From assembly GCA_013399115.1 (NCBI GenBank), contig VXAA01005234.1, forward strand, positions 748,054 to 812,053: a DNA stretch of 64,000 nt, written 5' to 3'. Positions within the stretch are counted from its first letter, which is position 1; each line of letters begins with the position of its first letter. The DNA comes from Anseranas semipalmata. Its lineage: Eukaryota > Chordata > Aves > Anseriformes > Anseranatidae. The notes below the pieces were generated by a model, which worked only from the letters and a program-made list of their open reading frames with translations, ran no database searches and had not been told where the DNA came from. A program made the position numbers and the translations under genes. Below, piece by piece: positions 33,666 through 46,089 of this stretch.

Positions 33666-34489
33666 TGACACATTGCTTGCTCTCACTGTTGCCTCTTTTG
33701 ATTTGCGACTGGCTTTTACTGAGGGTTTTTTCTCCTCCCCCCCCCCCCCTTTTTTTTTTATTGTGCGGTTTTAAGCTAATTAAGAAAAAGGTCAGGGCTC
33801 CCCTACCAGCGCCTTACGGTGCTGCGTTGAGCGTGCGGGTGGGAGATGTTCAGCCGCAGCGCGTGGGAACGCAGGGCCAGGGGCGGCACTGCTCTGCCCC
33901 GGCCCCAAACCGTGGTCCCCAGGGGTTCCTGCCCCGCCAGATGTCCCCATTGGCCAAAGCACTGTCCCCAAGGCAATGAAGTGGCTCCAAAACGCTACCA
34001 GGCTCCTGCGCCATGCTCTCGAGATGCTCCTGGGAAATGTTGTTCTCAATTTCTGGCTCTACAAAGAGAGCAGAATCCCATGCTGCTGCTCTTCTCCATC
34101 CTCCGGTTGTTCTTCGCTTTCCCCCGGCCACCGCTGTTATCTGCGAGGCTTTCATTAGGTTGGACCCACCCATTTGATCCCGCAAGATGCCCGCTTGTTT
34201 TTTTTTTTTTGGCCACACCTCATTATTTCTGCTATTATTAGGCCCTTGCAGCGTTGTTTGTCATCTTGTCAAGGCCCCTTAGTTTCTATGGATACTGCTT
34301 CCTAAGTGGCCAGGCTATCAATTAAGACAGCTTCGTCTCCAAACTCTTCCTGAGGACTTTGCGAGGATCCAGAGATAATTTCCCCGAAATATTCTGTTCA
34401 TTAAGGCGTTGCCTTTTCGGTACCGGCCGCTCGGTTGCAGCTCAGCGGGTCTGTGTTTTCGAAGCGTTACCAGCTCAAATGCAGCCTCA

Positions 34490-34630
34490 CCTGGTAGGGA
34501 AATGAAATTGGATAGCCAGTAGTAGGGGTTAATACTAAAACACCAGCTAATGTATGTGGCAGGCTGTGACATATAAACAATAACTAGATAACCATCATAG
34601 CAATTTAAGTAAAAGGCATCAGTGAAAAAA
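34490..34630. promoter_or_regulatory. Candidate conserved noncoding element
   Basis: An AT-rich segment with GGATAGCCAGTAG, GGGGTTAATACTAAAACACC, AAACAATAACTAGATAACC and ATAGCAATTTAAG. It is noncoding, bounded by GC-richer DNA, and resembles enhancer-type sequence. Confidence 0.3.
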
Positions 34631-35154
34631 TCCCTGCCATGGAAGCGAAGGAAATTTACTTTCTTGTGCTCCTTTGTGAATGCATGAGGACGGAAAGCCC
34701 AAGGCTTTTTTTCTTCTTAATGCCCAGCTTCAGGACAGAAAAACATGCAATGCTGAGAGGATGCCGAGTAGTTCTTCTGGTGATGAGACTGCCTGAAACT
34801 GTCCGTCTTTGCCTCCCAGTGTTGGTGAGCAGGGCTGGGCTCGTCTGTGGAGACCTCGCCTGTGCTCGTGCGGGTGTTTGCAAGGCTTCTCGGGATGCTT
34901 TTGGGGATGAGAAGCACTGAGCAGAGCTAGAGAAGAGGCGCCCGTCCCAATCACCAGCTCTTGGATAGCTGCTTAATTTTTCTTTGCCTTTCTGCAACCA
35001 TACATCGTAGATATTTAATGATTTCTCAGAAATTTCAGGAGGTTTACAGCCCTTCAGCTGGCCCGAGAACCTGAGCGCTGTTTGCATTCACTCTCTGGTG
35101 AGAATTAGTGTCCTGGGGGCAGGAGGCAGCAGGAAAAAAGGCTTTGATTTTGAT

Positions 35155-35460
35155 TCGAGTTTTGGCTGGTGATTACAATTCTTTATGTGCTCTAAACCAG
35201 TTTATCTATCCCCAGGTAGATGCGCGCTGCCAGCAGTGCTATAATATCCATTGAGGGCCGCCCAGAGGTGCGGGAATAAACTCACACGTTATTAGCTAAT
35301 AGAGGAAAGTGATTCGATATGGGTCTCAGAAGCTGGAGTAGATAAATAGGATGATAAATGTTGGCATTAGCAAACGTGACCGACTCCTCTGTCTCTGTGA
35401 TTTGGTAGTGCCCAGTAATTAAATAGTTGGAGCCTAATGTATTTTAAACTAGAGCCGCAG
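35155..35460. promoter_or_regulatory. Candidate conserved noncoding element
   Basis: Dense AT-rich factor-like sites: CACGTTATTAGCTAATAGAG, TAGATAAATAGGATGATAAA and CCCAGTAATTAAATAG. No coding frame. It falls between GC-rich flanks. Confidence 0.35.
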
Positions 35461-36949
35461 CCCGTAAATCACGCAGATTATGCTCTTCCCCGCTGTGCGC
35501 GCTCTGGCTCGGGAGGAATTCCCATTCCTGTGGTGCAGCTGCCGCCAGCCCCGGCCGGGCGCTGCATCCATCGGACCGGGGACGGCAGCACCGGCCCTGC
35601 TGCTGCTCCCGGCCAGCGAACCCATCCCGGAGCCCTCCGGCTCCAGCAGGGCAGCAGGCACGGCTCGTTTCCAGCCCAGGAGGGCTGGCACCCCATGACC
35701 TTTCCAGCTTGGGTTGTCTTGTTCTGGATGGAGCAGCTTCACGCTCACATGCGTGTGAAAACACACCCGAGGTAACTAACAGCCCCAAAGACCTGGCTGC
35801 AAAACAGCCCAGGGGGACGAGTAGCTTCTGAAACCCACGCTGCGCCGCAGTGAGAGCATCCCCGTCTGGTTCTGTGCGCAGAAAGGGCATCGGCACCTCC
35901 CGGAGATCAGCTGAACACCAGGAAGGTGGATTTTGTCCGTCTGTGGCAGAGAGTGGTTGTTGTTTTCAGTGATCCCAATTACGTCCTTGTATTTACACCA
36001 AGGTTTAGTTTTCTTTGCAGCCAGAATACTACCTTGCGTGAAATACACCTTTTTGTCTTATTTCTACATAGGTTGTCCAAGAAGAAAACCCAACAATTTC
36101 CAATGCAGCTTGAAGCTGCATCAAAGTAAGAGTTATTTTTTATCTTTATACAAAGCTAGTCTCCATCTCTAATCCTTCTATTGGCCTGACATTATCCTTC
36201 TGCAGGAGGTAGGACGTATTATGTAGAGTTTCTCCATTAACATTTAGCAAAGGACAGATTTAAACATTTCCATGCCATCCAGCCATTTTACACCTTTTAA
36301 CAATGTTCCTGGATTAGCTCTGGCTTTCAGTCGAAAATGTCTCGGTGATAACTGGCATTCAGCAGCCACCGGTTTACAAGAGAGCTGTCACGATGCCCCT
36401 GCCCACATGCAGCAATGCTGCCTGGAATGACAGAGCGACAAAACCTCTCCTTGCTCTTCCTGGATGTAATTATTTCTAATAAAATCTATTTGTGCCTCAA
36501 ATTCTTTCCTCTTCCAGCTCATGCATTTTTAAATAAAACAAGTAATTCTGCAGTATTGTTACAAGTTATGGCCACTGAGGTCTTCCTGCTGTTCTGCACA
36601 CAAGGGCCATGAGAAACTTTTCTCCGGTGGGAAGGCTAAAGATGGGTTCTTCCATTTTAACTGAAATAATTATTTCTTCCAATTCTTTCCCAGTATATGC
36701 TGGTGATCTCCAACTCGCAGGGAAGCTTTCCTATGACCAAACAACTCTGGAAGGAATTAATTCCCAGCCCTGGCTGACATAGGGTCCTAAGCTTTGAAGA
36801 GGGATGAAAATCCCCAAATTGTGCCTGGATCTGGCTGGAAGTTTAAGTTTCCTCCTGTGTCGTCCCCTCCTGACCAGAGTCCACCTGCCTTCAGCTAACG
36901 GTGCCTTCGGTTGCTAAACGTTTTTCTCTTTTACCATAAATATAAATGA

Positions 36950-37200
36950 GTCAAATGAGAGCGGTGTGCGACAAGCAGAAGCCACCTGAATGGATACAAA
37001 AGGTACTGGGATGTTTTAGCCAAGTGGGCTAGTAAATGGAAAATGCAGCTGAATGTAGATGAATGCAAAATGATAATTGGGGGCAGCGAACGGAAACAGG
37101 GCGCATAATAGTGAGTGCACTCAGACAGGGTAATAGCCGCAGGCGGGAGGCAGGAGTTACTGCAAAAGGTCCTTGGAGTGATCCGCTGGCAGGAATGCAA
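36950..37200 (+). repeat. LINE reverse-transcriptase C-terminal relic
   Basis: One frame near 37019-37080 reads AKWASKWKMQLNVDECKMII followed by GG. This is like the LEKWQMKFNVDKCKVMHLG region after the catalytic motif of CR1/L2-class LINEs. Further on, LQKVLGVI resembles the following DLGV motif in another frame. Frameshifts show it is inactive. It may belong to the same LINE class as 16050-16150. Confidence 0.6.
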
Positions 37201-37854
37201 CAGCCCACAGCCGGACCCGGCTGTGCACCTGCAAGGAGCAGGTTTGCAGAGGTGCTCACAGAAGCGCGAGCAGCCGGCCCACGGCTCTGCAGCAGTGGGA
37301 AGTGCGGACGCGCCCAGCGGGCTGCTCCTTACGGCACCTCCGCTCCGGCTCCTCTTTCCAAGCAGCGAGGGTTGGTTGTCGCTGCCAGGCGGCCCAAATG
37401 CCCAAATCCCAAGCGGCGGTGACAAAGCGCAGCTTTCGCACCTCTAAATCGTCCCGACGCAGGTGATGTTCAGGGAGCTTCATCTTCCCAGCTGCTGCAG
37501 GTGGCAACAGCACTTTCCTGCCATCAGCACGTTTGGCTGCAGGTTCTCATCCGAGAAGCTTTTGATTCTCCTCCTCTTCCTCCCCCAGCCCCATTCCTGG
37601 CTAGGGGCTGTTTCATGCTGCCTAACAGCAAACGCGCGGAGCAGGCAGGTCTCTCCCGCACGAAGCCGTTCTCCTGTGGGTGCTCGCAGGTATAAAAACC
37701 CACGCTGTTTGTGCACAGCGAGGCTGCGGGACCTCTTGGCTTGGGCTGTGTTTTGGTAACTGAGCTCGTTCCTTATCTCCCTCCCCCTCTAGAATATACT
37801 TTTTTAAACACAGCAAGTAGGAAGGGGAAAAAAGAAGAGTTTTTCCCAGCAAGG

Positions 37855-38075
37855 AGATAAAACTTCCATCAAATTGGCCATGTCACTAGAGACCCAAAAC
37901 TAATAAGTCAATCCTACATCTGTATAATAAACTCATTTATTAGGTTTTTATTTTAAGAGTTGGTGGTATTAATTAGATTGATATGGCCCATAAATCACTT
38001 GATTTGGTTGAGCTCTCAGATACTCGTAATTTAAATTAATACAAGTGCAGCTTAATTAATCTGATTAAATCCTGG
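37855..38075. promoter_or_regulatory. Candidate conserved noncoding element rich in homeodomain sites
   Basis: About 220 bases with many TAAT cores: ATTAATTAGATTGATATGG, AATTTAAATTAATACAAG and GCTTAATTAATCTGATTAAA. It contains no ORF and no known repeat, and is sharply more AT-rich than both flanks. Confidence 0.4.
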
Positions 38076-38563
38076 GCCCAGCAATGCACTCTCTGCAGTA
38101 TCCAGGAGCACAGTGATGAGGAAAATGAGAATTTTAAGGTAACGCAGCTTCCTCGGTAGAGGGTCAGGTAGCTTGGCTGGTGGATCAAGGCACAACAGTG
38201 GAGCTGCAGAAGAGGCAGCCCATGGGAACCATGCGACGTGCGAGGTAAGAGGCTGGGTATGAAAACCCAGGCTTGAGCCTGAGCTGTGAGTGAGCGTAAG
38301 CCACAGCCTGACCTCGTTTTTGGGCGTTATCTTGATTTTTCTCTCCCTCCAGTGCTGCTGGGAGGAGGTAACATTTATTTCCAGGAGTGAACGGTTGGTT
38401 AATGGTCTCTTCCTAGCCCAGGTGACCGCGTCCCCGCCAGACACAGCTGCCTCCTGCCCAGGGCACTGGGAACCAGCAGACCAGGACCAGTGACCAGAGA
38501 GGGCTGATGTGGAGGGAGGATGCCCCGACCGACTCCTCAACTCCCCTCCCAGCAAGAGCTTCC

Positions 38564-38622
38564 TCTGGTGACATTTCTGGACACTTGTGCATCCTCTGGT
38601 GATGTTTCTGGATACTGGATCA
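38564..38622. repeat. Imperfect tandem duplication
   Basis: CCTCTGGTGACATTTCTGG and CCTCTGGTGATGTTTCTGG are each followed by a GATACT/GACACT-like end. Two units of about 30 bases. No function suggested. Confidence 0.6.
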
Positions 38623-39119
38623 CGTTAGCAGTGATTCCATTGTCGCTTGCCTGTGCAGAGGGCTGAAGGCACCCTCCTGTGGGGTTCCTACAAGGATGCA
38701 CCCAGCCCCCATCTGCTTCCCAGGATGGAGGGTGCTAGACCCTTGCTATGTGGATAGCACCAGATACTCGACCAGTGTTTCCATCCCTTTTTTTTTCCAG
38801 AATGCTCGGGGTTGACAGCTCTGAAGATTGATGTTCCCTGTCTGTACAGCCCAGACAGCTGCTGTGCAGCCTCCTCCGTACGCTGCTGCTAATTTGCCTT
38901 AATCCTGAGTCGAAGCGAGCTCCCCCATGGATAAGAGCAGAATTCAGTTCCCATTGTCCGCTCCAGCCTCGGTTTCTCTACTGAGTGGGATGGTGGCACA
39001 AGTCTGGTATTTCTGGACAAAAATCCCTTCCAAGGAGGCCACTGAGGGGCCACGACATGGTCAGCAGCACAGCACCAGCCCAGGGCTTGCGCAGCCACAG
39101 GTTGTTTTTGTTAGGGTAC

Positions 39120-40120
39120 GTATGCCATAAAAAATGTTTTCTTTAAAAGCAGGAGATGATGCTATTATAGCAGTTGGATTAATCTAATATTCTCCTTCAT
39201 TGTCAAAAGGGAATTACCTAAATAGCCAGAGAGAGACACGTTTTATGAGTCCTGCTTTCGGGCTATCAATCAAACTTTCCAAGAAAGGCATCGATGCCCT
39301 TTTTGCTCACGAGAGGGAAATCAGATTCCCCACGGCTTTGCTTTCAGCCTGCTGTAGCCTCGCAGTATAATAGCTGCGTTGCAAGCAGTCTGGCTGAGCT
39401 TTCCTCCAACGATCCAGAGGAAAAACCCACACGGAGGAAACCTGTCAGAGGAGAGGGAAAACAGCCCAATTAGAAGCAGCGATGTCCCAGCTCTCTGCCC
39501 TTTCTCCCCCATGGACGAAGCAGATGTAAAACAATAGCTTTATTTGTGAAAATTTTAATTGGATGGTTCAAAGGAAGCGGAGGCAGCTCTTTTGATCTTT
39601 TAGTGTGTTTGAATGTCATGTTGCAACGGTGCCTGCTGGTCACGGTGGTGACCTCTTGTGTTAATTAGTGTTTATCTGAAATCGAATTAGCTCGCAACTG
39701 GGAGAAAGCCGAGTGAAAATCAGAGGATAATCATAGATTTGTGTGATTCTCAATTAGAGGTAAAAGCAGGTCTTTGGCTGCAGAAGTTGACATAAAAATA
39801 ACTCCGAGAACAGTACATTTTGGCTTTGTTTTTCTAATGCTCGTTGTCCGATGGTATTATTTCTCTTACTAATGCCCCATTCTGCTTTCATCTTTGCTGA
39901 GTCTGCTGGTCTGCGATGCTCATCGGAACTTAAACCATAAACCAACACTGAACAATGATGCATTATTTATAGCAGACCGAATGCTGTAAGGTTGACAATG
40001 GTGCAAAGCTTCTCTTTCTTGTGGTCATTAATCCATAAATAAATACATCATCTATTGAGGGCTGCAGGACTGTATGATAGATGGGAATAGTCTGCATTGT
40101 ACAGTGAGGGCACCGAGGAT
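39120..40120. promoter_or_regulatory. Candidate cluster of conserved noncoding elements
   Basis: AT-rich stretches with repeated TAATTA/AATTAG sites (for example GTGTTAATTAGTGTTTATC, GAAATCGAATTAGCTCGC, TGATTCTCAATTAGAGG) and GGGCTATCAATCAAAC, a PBX/TALE-like site. No exon was recognised. Confidence 0.35.
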
Positions 40121-40124
40121 GCTG

Positions 40125-43100
40125 TGAGAACCAGTGCCCGCTTTTGGTGCAAATTGGCCATTTCTGAGTAATGCTGTTAGAAGTCTTCACCTATGCAGAG
40201 GTGTGAGAGCTGCCCAGCCACCTTCCTGGTGCCCATCAGTGGGGCTGCGTGGAAGGTGGAGGGCAACGGGGGTTCTTGGTGCAGGAAGAGAAATGAGTGA
40301 AAATGTCAGGTTCTCTGTCTCTGTGTGAAATATTAGTGAAGGACAGGATGTTGCAGCTAAAACTATCTCAAGAGGCAGGTATATGGTGCCAGTTCCTGAG
40401 CTGGAGACGTAGAAGTCAAACATCTGTCCACCATGAACATCTGCAGAGCTTCAGCGTGTTGGACTGGAATGAAATCCCATCCTCAGATCAGATCCAGGTC
40501 CCAAAGTCTCCAAAGTGCAGGAGTGTTTTTATTCCAACCTTCCGTTTGGCTCGGGAGCCAGATTCGAGTGAGACCAGCCAAAAGGTGGGTGCCGCTGTGT
40601 GCCCGTGCAGTGTGCTCGGCAGCTCGCAGCAAGGCGCTCCCAAAACACGCCGGTGGCACGGACGCCGCATCCCTGGGTGCTGACTGCTCCATTTTCTGGG
40701 GTCAGCCACAAGAGGGTGGCATGATGATGCTCACCACGCAGCCTCCCTGCTTCTGCTGCTTTGCTTCTAGTGTGGCATTTTATAGCAAGCTCTGGAGATC
40801 TAATAAAACTTTGGAGCAGATCTTTCTTCTTGGCACATGAACATGTTTCCCACTACAAAGAAGCCCAATGGGTGTTTCTGATGGGTGTTTCTGACGGCAG
40901 CCCTGACTGTGCAGCGTTCCTTGATGTTACATGTGTTCTTTATGCCTAAAACCAACCTTAGTTAGTAGGTAGCAGAGCAGCGTATAAAATTTAGACTATT
41001 TAGGGATCGAAACTTTTACTGGCTCTTGCTAACTGCTGTAGGGAGAAGTCCACAGATGTTCTTTATGAGCAAATATTATTTTTCATAGTCTTGTCTTTTT
41101 ACAAGACAGTGATGTTCTATGCAACTGCTTTATAACACATCGGTATGTTTCTAGTAGACCTTTATTTGATTATAGCTTGTGGTGAACAAGCTGGTTAACA
41201 AACACACATGCATAAAAAAGACTCATGTGACAGCAAGGGAGACTAACTTGAATGAAACATTCATTTCATCTAAAATCTGCCCAATATGGGCTGTCTCAGT
41301 ATGTTTTCCTAAAGCAGACTTTCAGTAACCCAACCCAAGCCACTCGTCTTGAATAATGAATCAGCGGATGGGGCTCTGTGCAAGGCAAGTTAGCATTTCG
41401 TTTTGCAAATCCTCACTTGGGTGACAAATCCCAGTGATCAACCGAGAGCAAGGAACAGGGCACAGAGGATGTCCAGGTAGCAATATGAGTCAAAGAGACA
41501 AAAAAAAAAGCAAAAAAAAAAAAAACTCGCAAGTTTTATGTGAGTGCTAGAATTTTTTATGATACCATTTTTTTTTTTAACATGATTTTTTAACATGATA
41601 GCTTTCCACATGCAGACAGGTGATGTTGATGTTCTGAACACATTTTTTTCTCACTGTGACTTGTTTCATAGTCTGGGACTCATCTGAATGCAAACTCCCC
41701 CATCCTGGATCTGCGCAGGATTCTGCAGGGTGTGCATCTCTGTGCACTCGTGGTTCTGGCTCTAGGACCAGGGCCCTTGTTTGCAGAAACCCCTTTTACT
41801 GTGAACCTATTTTAAATACGAGCTTCCGAATCTCATTACCTGCTGGATTTTCCTCTTCCATTTGTTTTTCTCCTAACAATGTACCTGCCAATATCTGCCC
41901 CAGAGCCCCATTTTAAGTGGCATTTTCCATCGTTAATGTCACGCTCCTGCTCCGTATCTATCTTTGGCAAGAGCCAACTGCCTGCAGCAGGACCAGGGAA
42001 GAGGGAAAGCCCTCCCTGGGCATAGCAATAACACAACACCCATTCCTGGAAGAATGATGAGATAGCCTGTGTAATAAATATTTATAAGAGCAAGCGTAAT
42101 GAAATGAATGTGTAGTAGACTGAGGCTCCCTTAGGGTTTGGTCATCACACGTTTTTTTCCTCTTTTCTTTCTTCTCTGTTATACAGAATTGTCCTGATGT
42201 CCCTGGGTTGTTGAGCAAATTGCTTATTGTGTTGCTCACTTACACAATGCATGTTATTATGTGCAACCAGCTGCTCCTGTTTGGCATTGCTCGCACATAC
42301 AGAGCAGGAGGCTACCGTCACTTCTCTCGTCTGGAAGTCAACGCTCCCTCTCGCGCTGAAGTTGCTGCCAGACAAGAAGAAGTCTGGCAGCGAAGCGAGT
42401 CCTGGTGGTAAAGGTCCCTGAGGGACTCCTTTTCTGGGAGGACCGAGGTTGCAGCTTTGCAACAAGTTTGAGCCAATCCAGCTTTGTGCTGTGGTTGAAA
42501 GCTTCCTCGTGCCTCTGTCTGTATGTTCCCATTGCTTTCCTGGTGCTGGCACAAACCCCTGGGTGATTGCATAGGCAGCCGGAGCAGAGGGCTGACTTTC
42601 TTGTTACTGCTGTTGCCAGTTAGGTTTTCAGCTCCATCCCTTCCTCTGTCCAGCTCCAGGCTCATGCAAGCACTAATGCTGGCACAAAGGAAAGAGAAGC
42701 CACCTCTTCTGGTAATGAGAGCAGCTTACATCCACCACAAAACGTCAGCCTCAGTGTTGGAGACCTGTCTGCAGTCAAAGGCGGTCAGCAACCAGAGCAA
42801 GGGCTGTGTTTGAGAACAGGCTTAGCCCTGCTTGGGAGAGCAGGACCCTAAGCATTGTCCCAACCTCTCAGGCACTGCGCCCTGCATGATGGGGGCCGGG
42901 TAGCTGCGGGCAGCATGGCTTATCTGCGGAACTGGAGGGCACTAAGCCCCTGACTCTGAAGGAAAGTGCTTTTGAACAAGCGCTTCAGTGTGCTCTGACC
43001 TGAGAGCTTTAGGGTTCGGCACCATGGGGATTCGAGTCTGAGCTGTTCCTGGTCAGGGGTCTGCGGGGGCATGTGCAGTCTGGAAAGCAAGTGCCTATTC

Positions 43101-46030
43101 CAAATGTACACCATCCTCTTCAGTGTGAAGTGGATTAAGCTAAGAGAATATAAACAACCTTAGCCTGGAATAAGAACATGCACATGGTGATTTTTAAAAT
43201 AGCTATTCCACTTTAAATCTGTATCTCCCTTCATTTTAAATTAACTTCCATTTCTTTTTCATCTGCTTTACCTTCTCTGACTCTGGACCACACCTTCTCC
43301 AGGCTCTGAACCCCAGTGCACAGGAGGCAGCCAGAGAGCTTTTTCAGCTGTAGGACTCAGACCGAACCTGGGTTAATATTGCACTGCCTATTTAACAAAA
43401 CCATGCAATGCGCTGTGAACCTTCTTGTTCCTCAGTGCTTCCTCTGTGAAATGGCTCTTCTCTGTTCTTGGGGTTTCTTTCTTTCTTTTTCTCTCTCTCT
43501 TTTGTGTGTGTGTGTGTCTGTTTTGGGAGCAGGGGTTGTTCTTTGCCTTGTTTTTGTTACCATATCTTGTACAACTGGATCTTGCTAGCCTGAAGCCAGC
43601 AGCAGCCGTCTGGGAGTGGACACAGGCTGCTTACTGTGGGCTTGGACTCAGAGCCTGGAGAAGCTCTGGTTCAGGTACCTCTGTAACATGTGCAGCAAAT
43701 TCGGGGCCTCTTGCATTTATACAGAACAGGCGGGAGAGGGCACCTTCCAAAATCACGATCCCCCCTGGGCTACAGGCTGGCTGCATGGATAAAGCTCCTG
43801 CTGAGCTGGATAAATTTGGAGCAACTTTTGCTGGATTTCCCTAATGACCTCTTAATTGCTGGGATCTTATGCTAACCAAGAGATGTGTACGGTATACCGT
43901 CCATATACCTGACTCACCAAAGCTTTTCTTTGGAGCATGGAAGTAACGTCTCCCAAACAGGGAGCAGAAGGCTCAAACACCTGCCACTTGCTGCTGCTGC
44001 TTTTTGCCATTCACACTTTCTCAGCTGAAAATATCAGAGGTTTGCAGCTATGGAAAGGCAGAATGAAACTCCTTGCTGACAGGGACAGGAACACTGGGGA
44101 GCCTGCAGCACATGAATGGGGGTTTTTACTTGCCATAAGGATTGGGGCAGAAATGTCCTTATCTGGGGAAGGAACATCCCTTCTGTTGGCACAGTCAGCT
44201 GTCACTTTGTTCTTTAGGGTCTTACAGCCAGGGGTTATCTGATCCATCCCCAATGTACAAAGGGGCTCTCTTCCCGGGCTCCCCTTCCTCTGCAGACACT
44301 GCAAGGAGTCACTTCACACCCTGCAGGGCATCCCTGCGGGCTGCCGAAGCAGCTTATACCTACCCAGGAGGTGTGACACCAGGAACGCCTGCCTGGGTAC
44401 ATGGAACTGGATCCTGTGAATGTAAAGGAGTCGCTCTATGGAGACATCACTCGTCATGAGCTCGCTTTGTCCCTGCTGGTGCAGGTGACAAGGGGAACGG
44501 GGGGATGGTGGAGACTTGGTGTTGCTCTCGCAGGGTATGTGTGTTGTACATGTGACAGGAGCTGGTGCTCCAGGTCATGTTACTGCTGTTTGCACAGTTC
44601 AGGGCTGTTTGTTAAGCCTCCTTTTTTTTTTTTTTTTTTCCTCCTCTCATTGAGAGAGGGAATGTATCTGCTGCAAGCTTGGGTTTGTTAAAATGCTGGT
44701 TTAATTCCTGCTCCCACTGACATGTAGAAGACAGAGTGGTGACATGGAGGAATTAAATAACACTGTAAAGTCAGGCAGAAAGCAAAGACAAGAATTACAT
44801 TTGGGTCTTTCGATGCCCAGGCCAGTGCCTGCTTCTAGCCCCAACCCACTCACAAGGAGCAGGGTCAATGACTTAACACAGGCAGGTGCTGTTAGCAAGA
44901 GAACGCAGTGTTTTGCAGACTGGTAGCAATTTTCATTATTTATATTACACTGGACTTGCCAGGTATTTAGGTAAAGGTTTCTTTGCTTAAAGGCAGGGAG
45001 AAATGTCCAGTACCTGAGGAGAAAAGAGCAGGGGTGTGTCTTCGAGCAAACCATGAGCAAGCATAATGAGGAGGCATTCCTCTAGCCTCGTTAAGGCAAT
45101 TTGACAGCACCTTTAAAGTCACCTCACCCAGAAAGGGGCAGGTGGGAAAGACTCAGAGAGAAAGGAGAGCTTGCAGAGATTGCTAGTCTTTAGCTCTGTG
45201 TGGAGTAATGCAGCAGGGAGCTGAGTCTCCTTTCTGTCAAAACCAGAGCCCTGTGCTGGGTCCATTCACATTAAAACCAGGCTGCTTGCATGTGCTTTGT
45301 TGCTCTGAAATTAATCGGCACCCAAAGTGGGTAATGTGGCATCAAGCTGACATTATTCTTGATGGTGCAGGAGTAAGGTTGGTGGGTTTGCTGTGACTGC
45401 CTCCCCAGCGAGGTGCACAGAGAGGTCCCCATGCTGGGCACAGCCTCCACACGTCTCTGTCCCGAGCAGGGGCTGCTGGCTCCAGGACTTCTCAGCGCTG
45501 ACAGTGCCAAGCGCTGACTTGGAGTTGCATAACTTGTACACATGGGAAACCTGCTTCCCACCATGCAGCCTTTCTGGTTTCATTTAAATTTTTTATAGTT
45601 CATTAAACAAGCTAATAAATAGGAGGGTCTGCATTAAAAAGGTTTCCTTTTTCATATTCTGCATAGCTGGAGACCTCTTTGCATTCCACCCTGCAGCGAT
45701 AAAGCATCCCAGTGAGCCAGGCAGCCTCTTCTACTTTCGGAGGCTGAAGCAGACCGTCCCCTGCCTGCTCTGGATGCGGCCACCTTCTGCTTCGTGCCAG
45801 CCGCACTGTGGAAAGAAGGACTGGGTGTCATTTACCCTCAGGACTAAACCTGCACCTGTAGAAGCACACATGCAGCATAGCTCCATGTTTGGGATTTGGC
45901 CAAGCCAGGGAGGCAGCAGCCTCAGTCTCCATCTTTCAGCACCCTCTACACTCTTCTGTATTTCCATTGCTCGGCTTGGCCAGCGGATGGGTCCCTTCCC
46001 TCCGCAGCGGTGAGGCACAGGCAGGCCGCA
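40125..46030. other. Intergenic DNA without a supported gene
   Basis: Mixed composition with scattered A- or T-runs, including an 18-T run at 44622-44639. A composite microsatellite lies at 43474-43516. Open frames here are short and unlike known proteins. I see no splice-bounded coding exon. Confidence 0.5.
43474..43516. repeat. Composite microsatellite (TTTC)n (CT)n (TG)n
   Basis: Pure simple repeat: TTTC units, then about five CT units, then seven TG units. Confidence 0.85.
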
Positions 46031-46089
46031 CACTGCATTTTGTTTGCTTTATTTCTTTAAAGACAGCTGAACAGCACAGGCTGGCCTTC

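Noticed and set aside
43937..44459. Open frames of about 100 codons at 44 kb
   Set aside because: No family match, no splice context, and overlapping frames on both strands.
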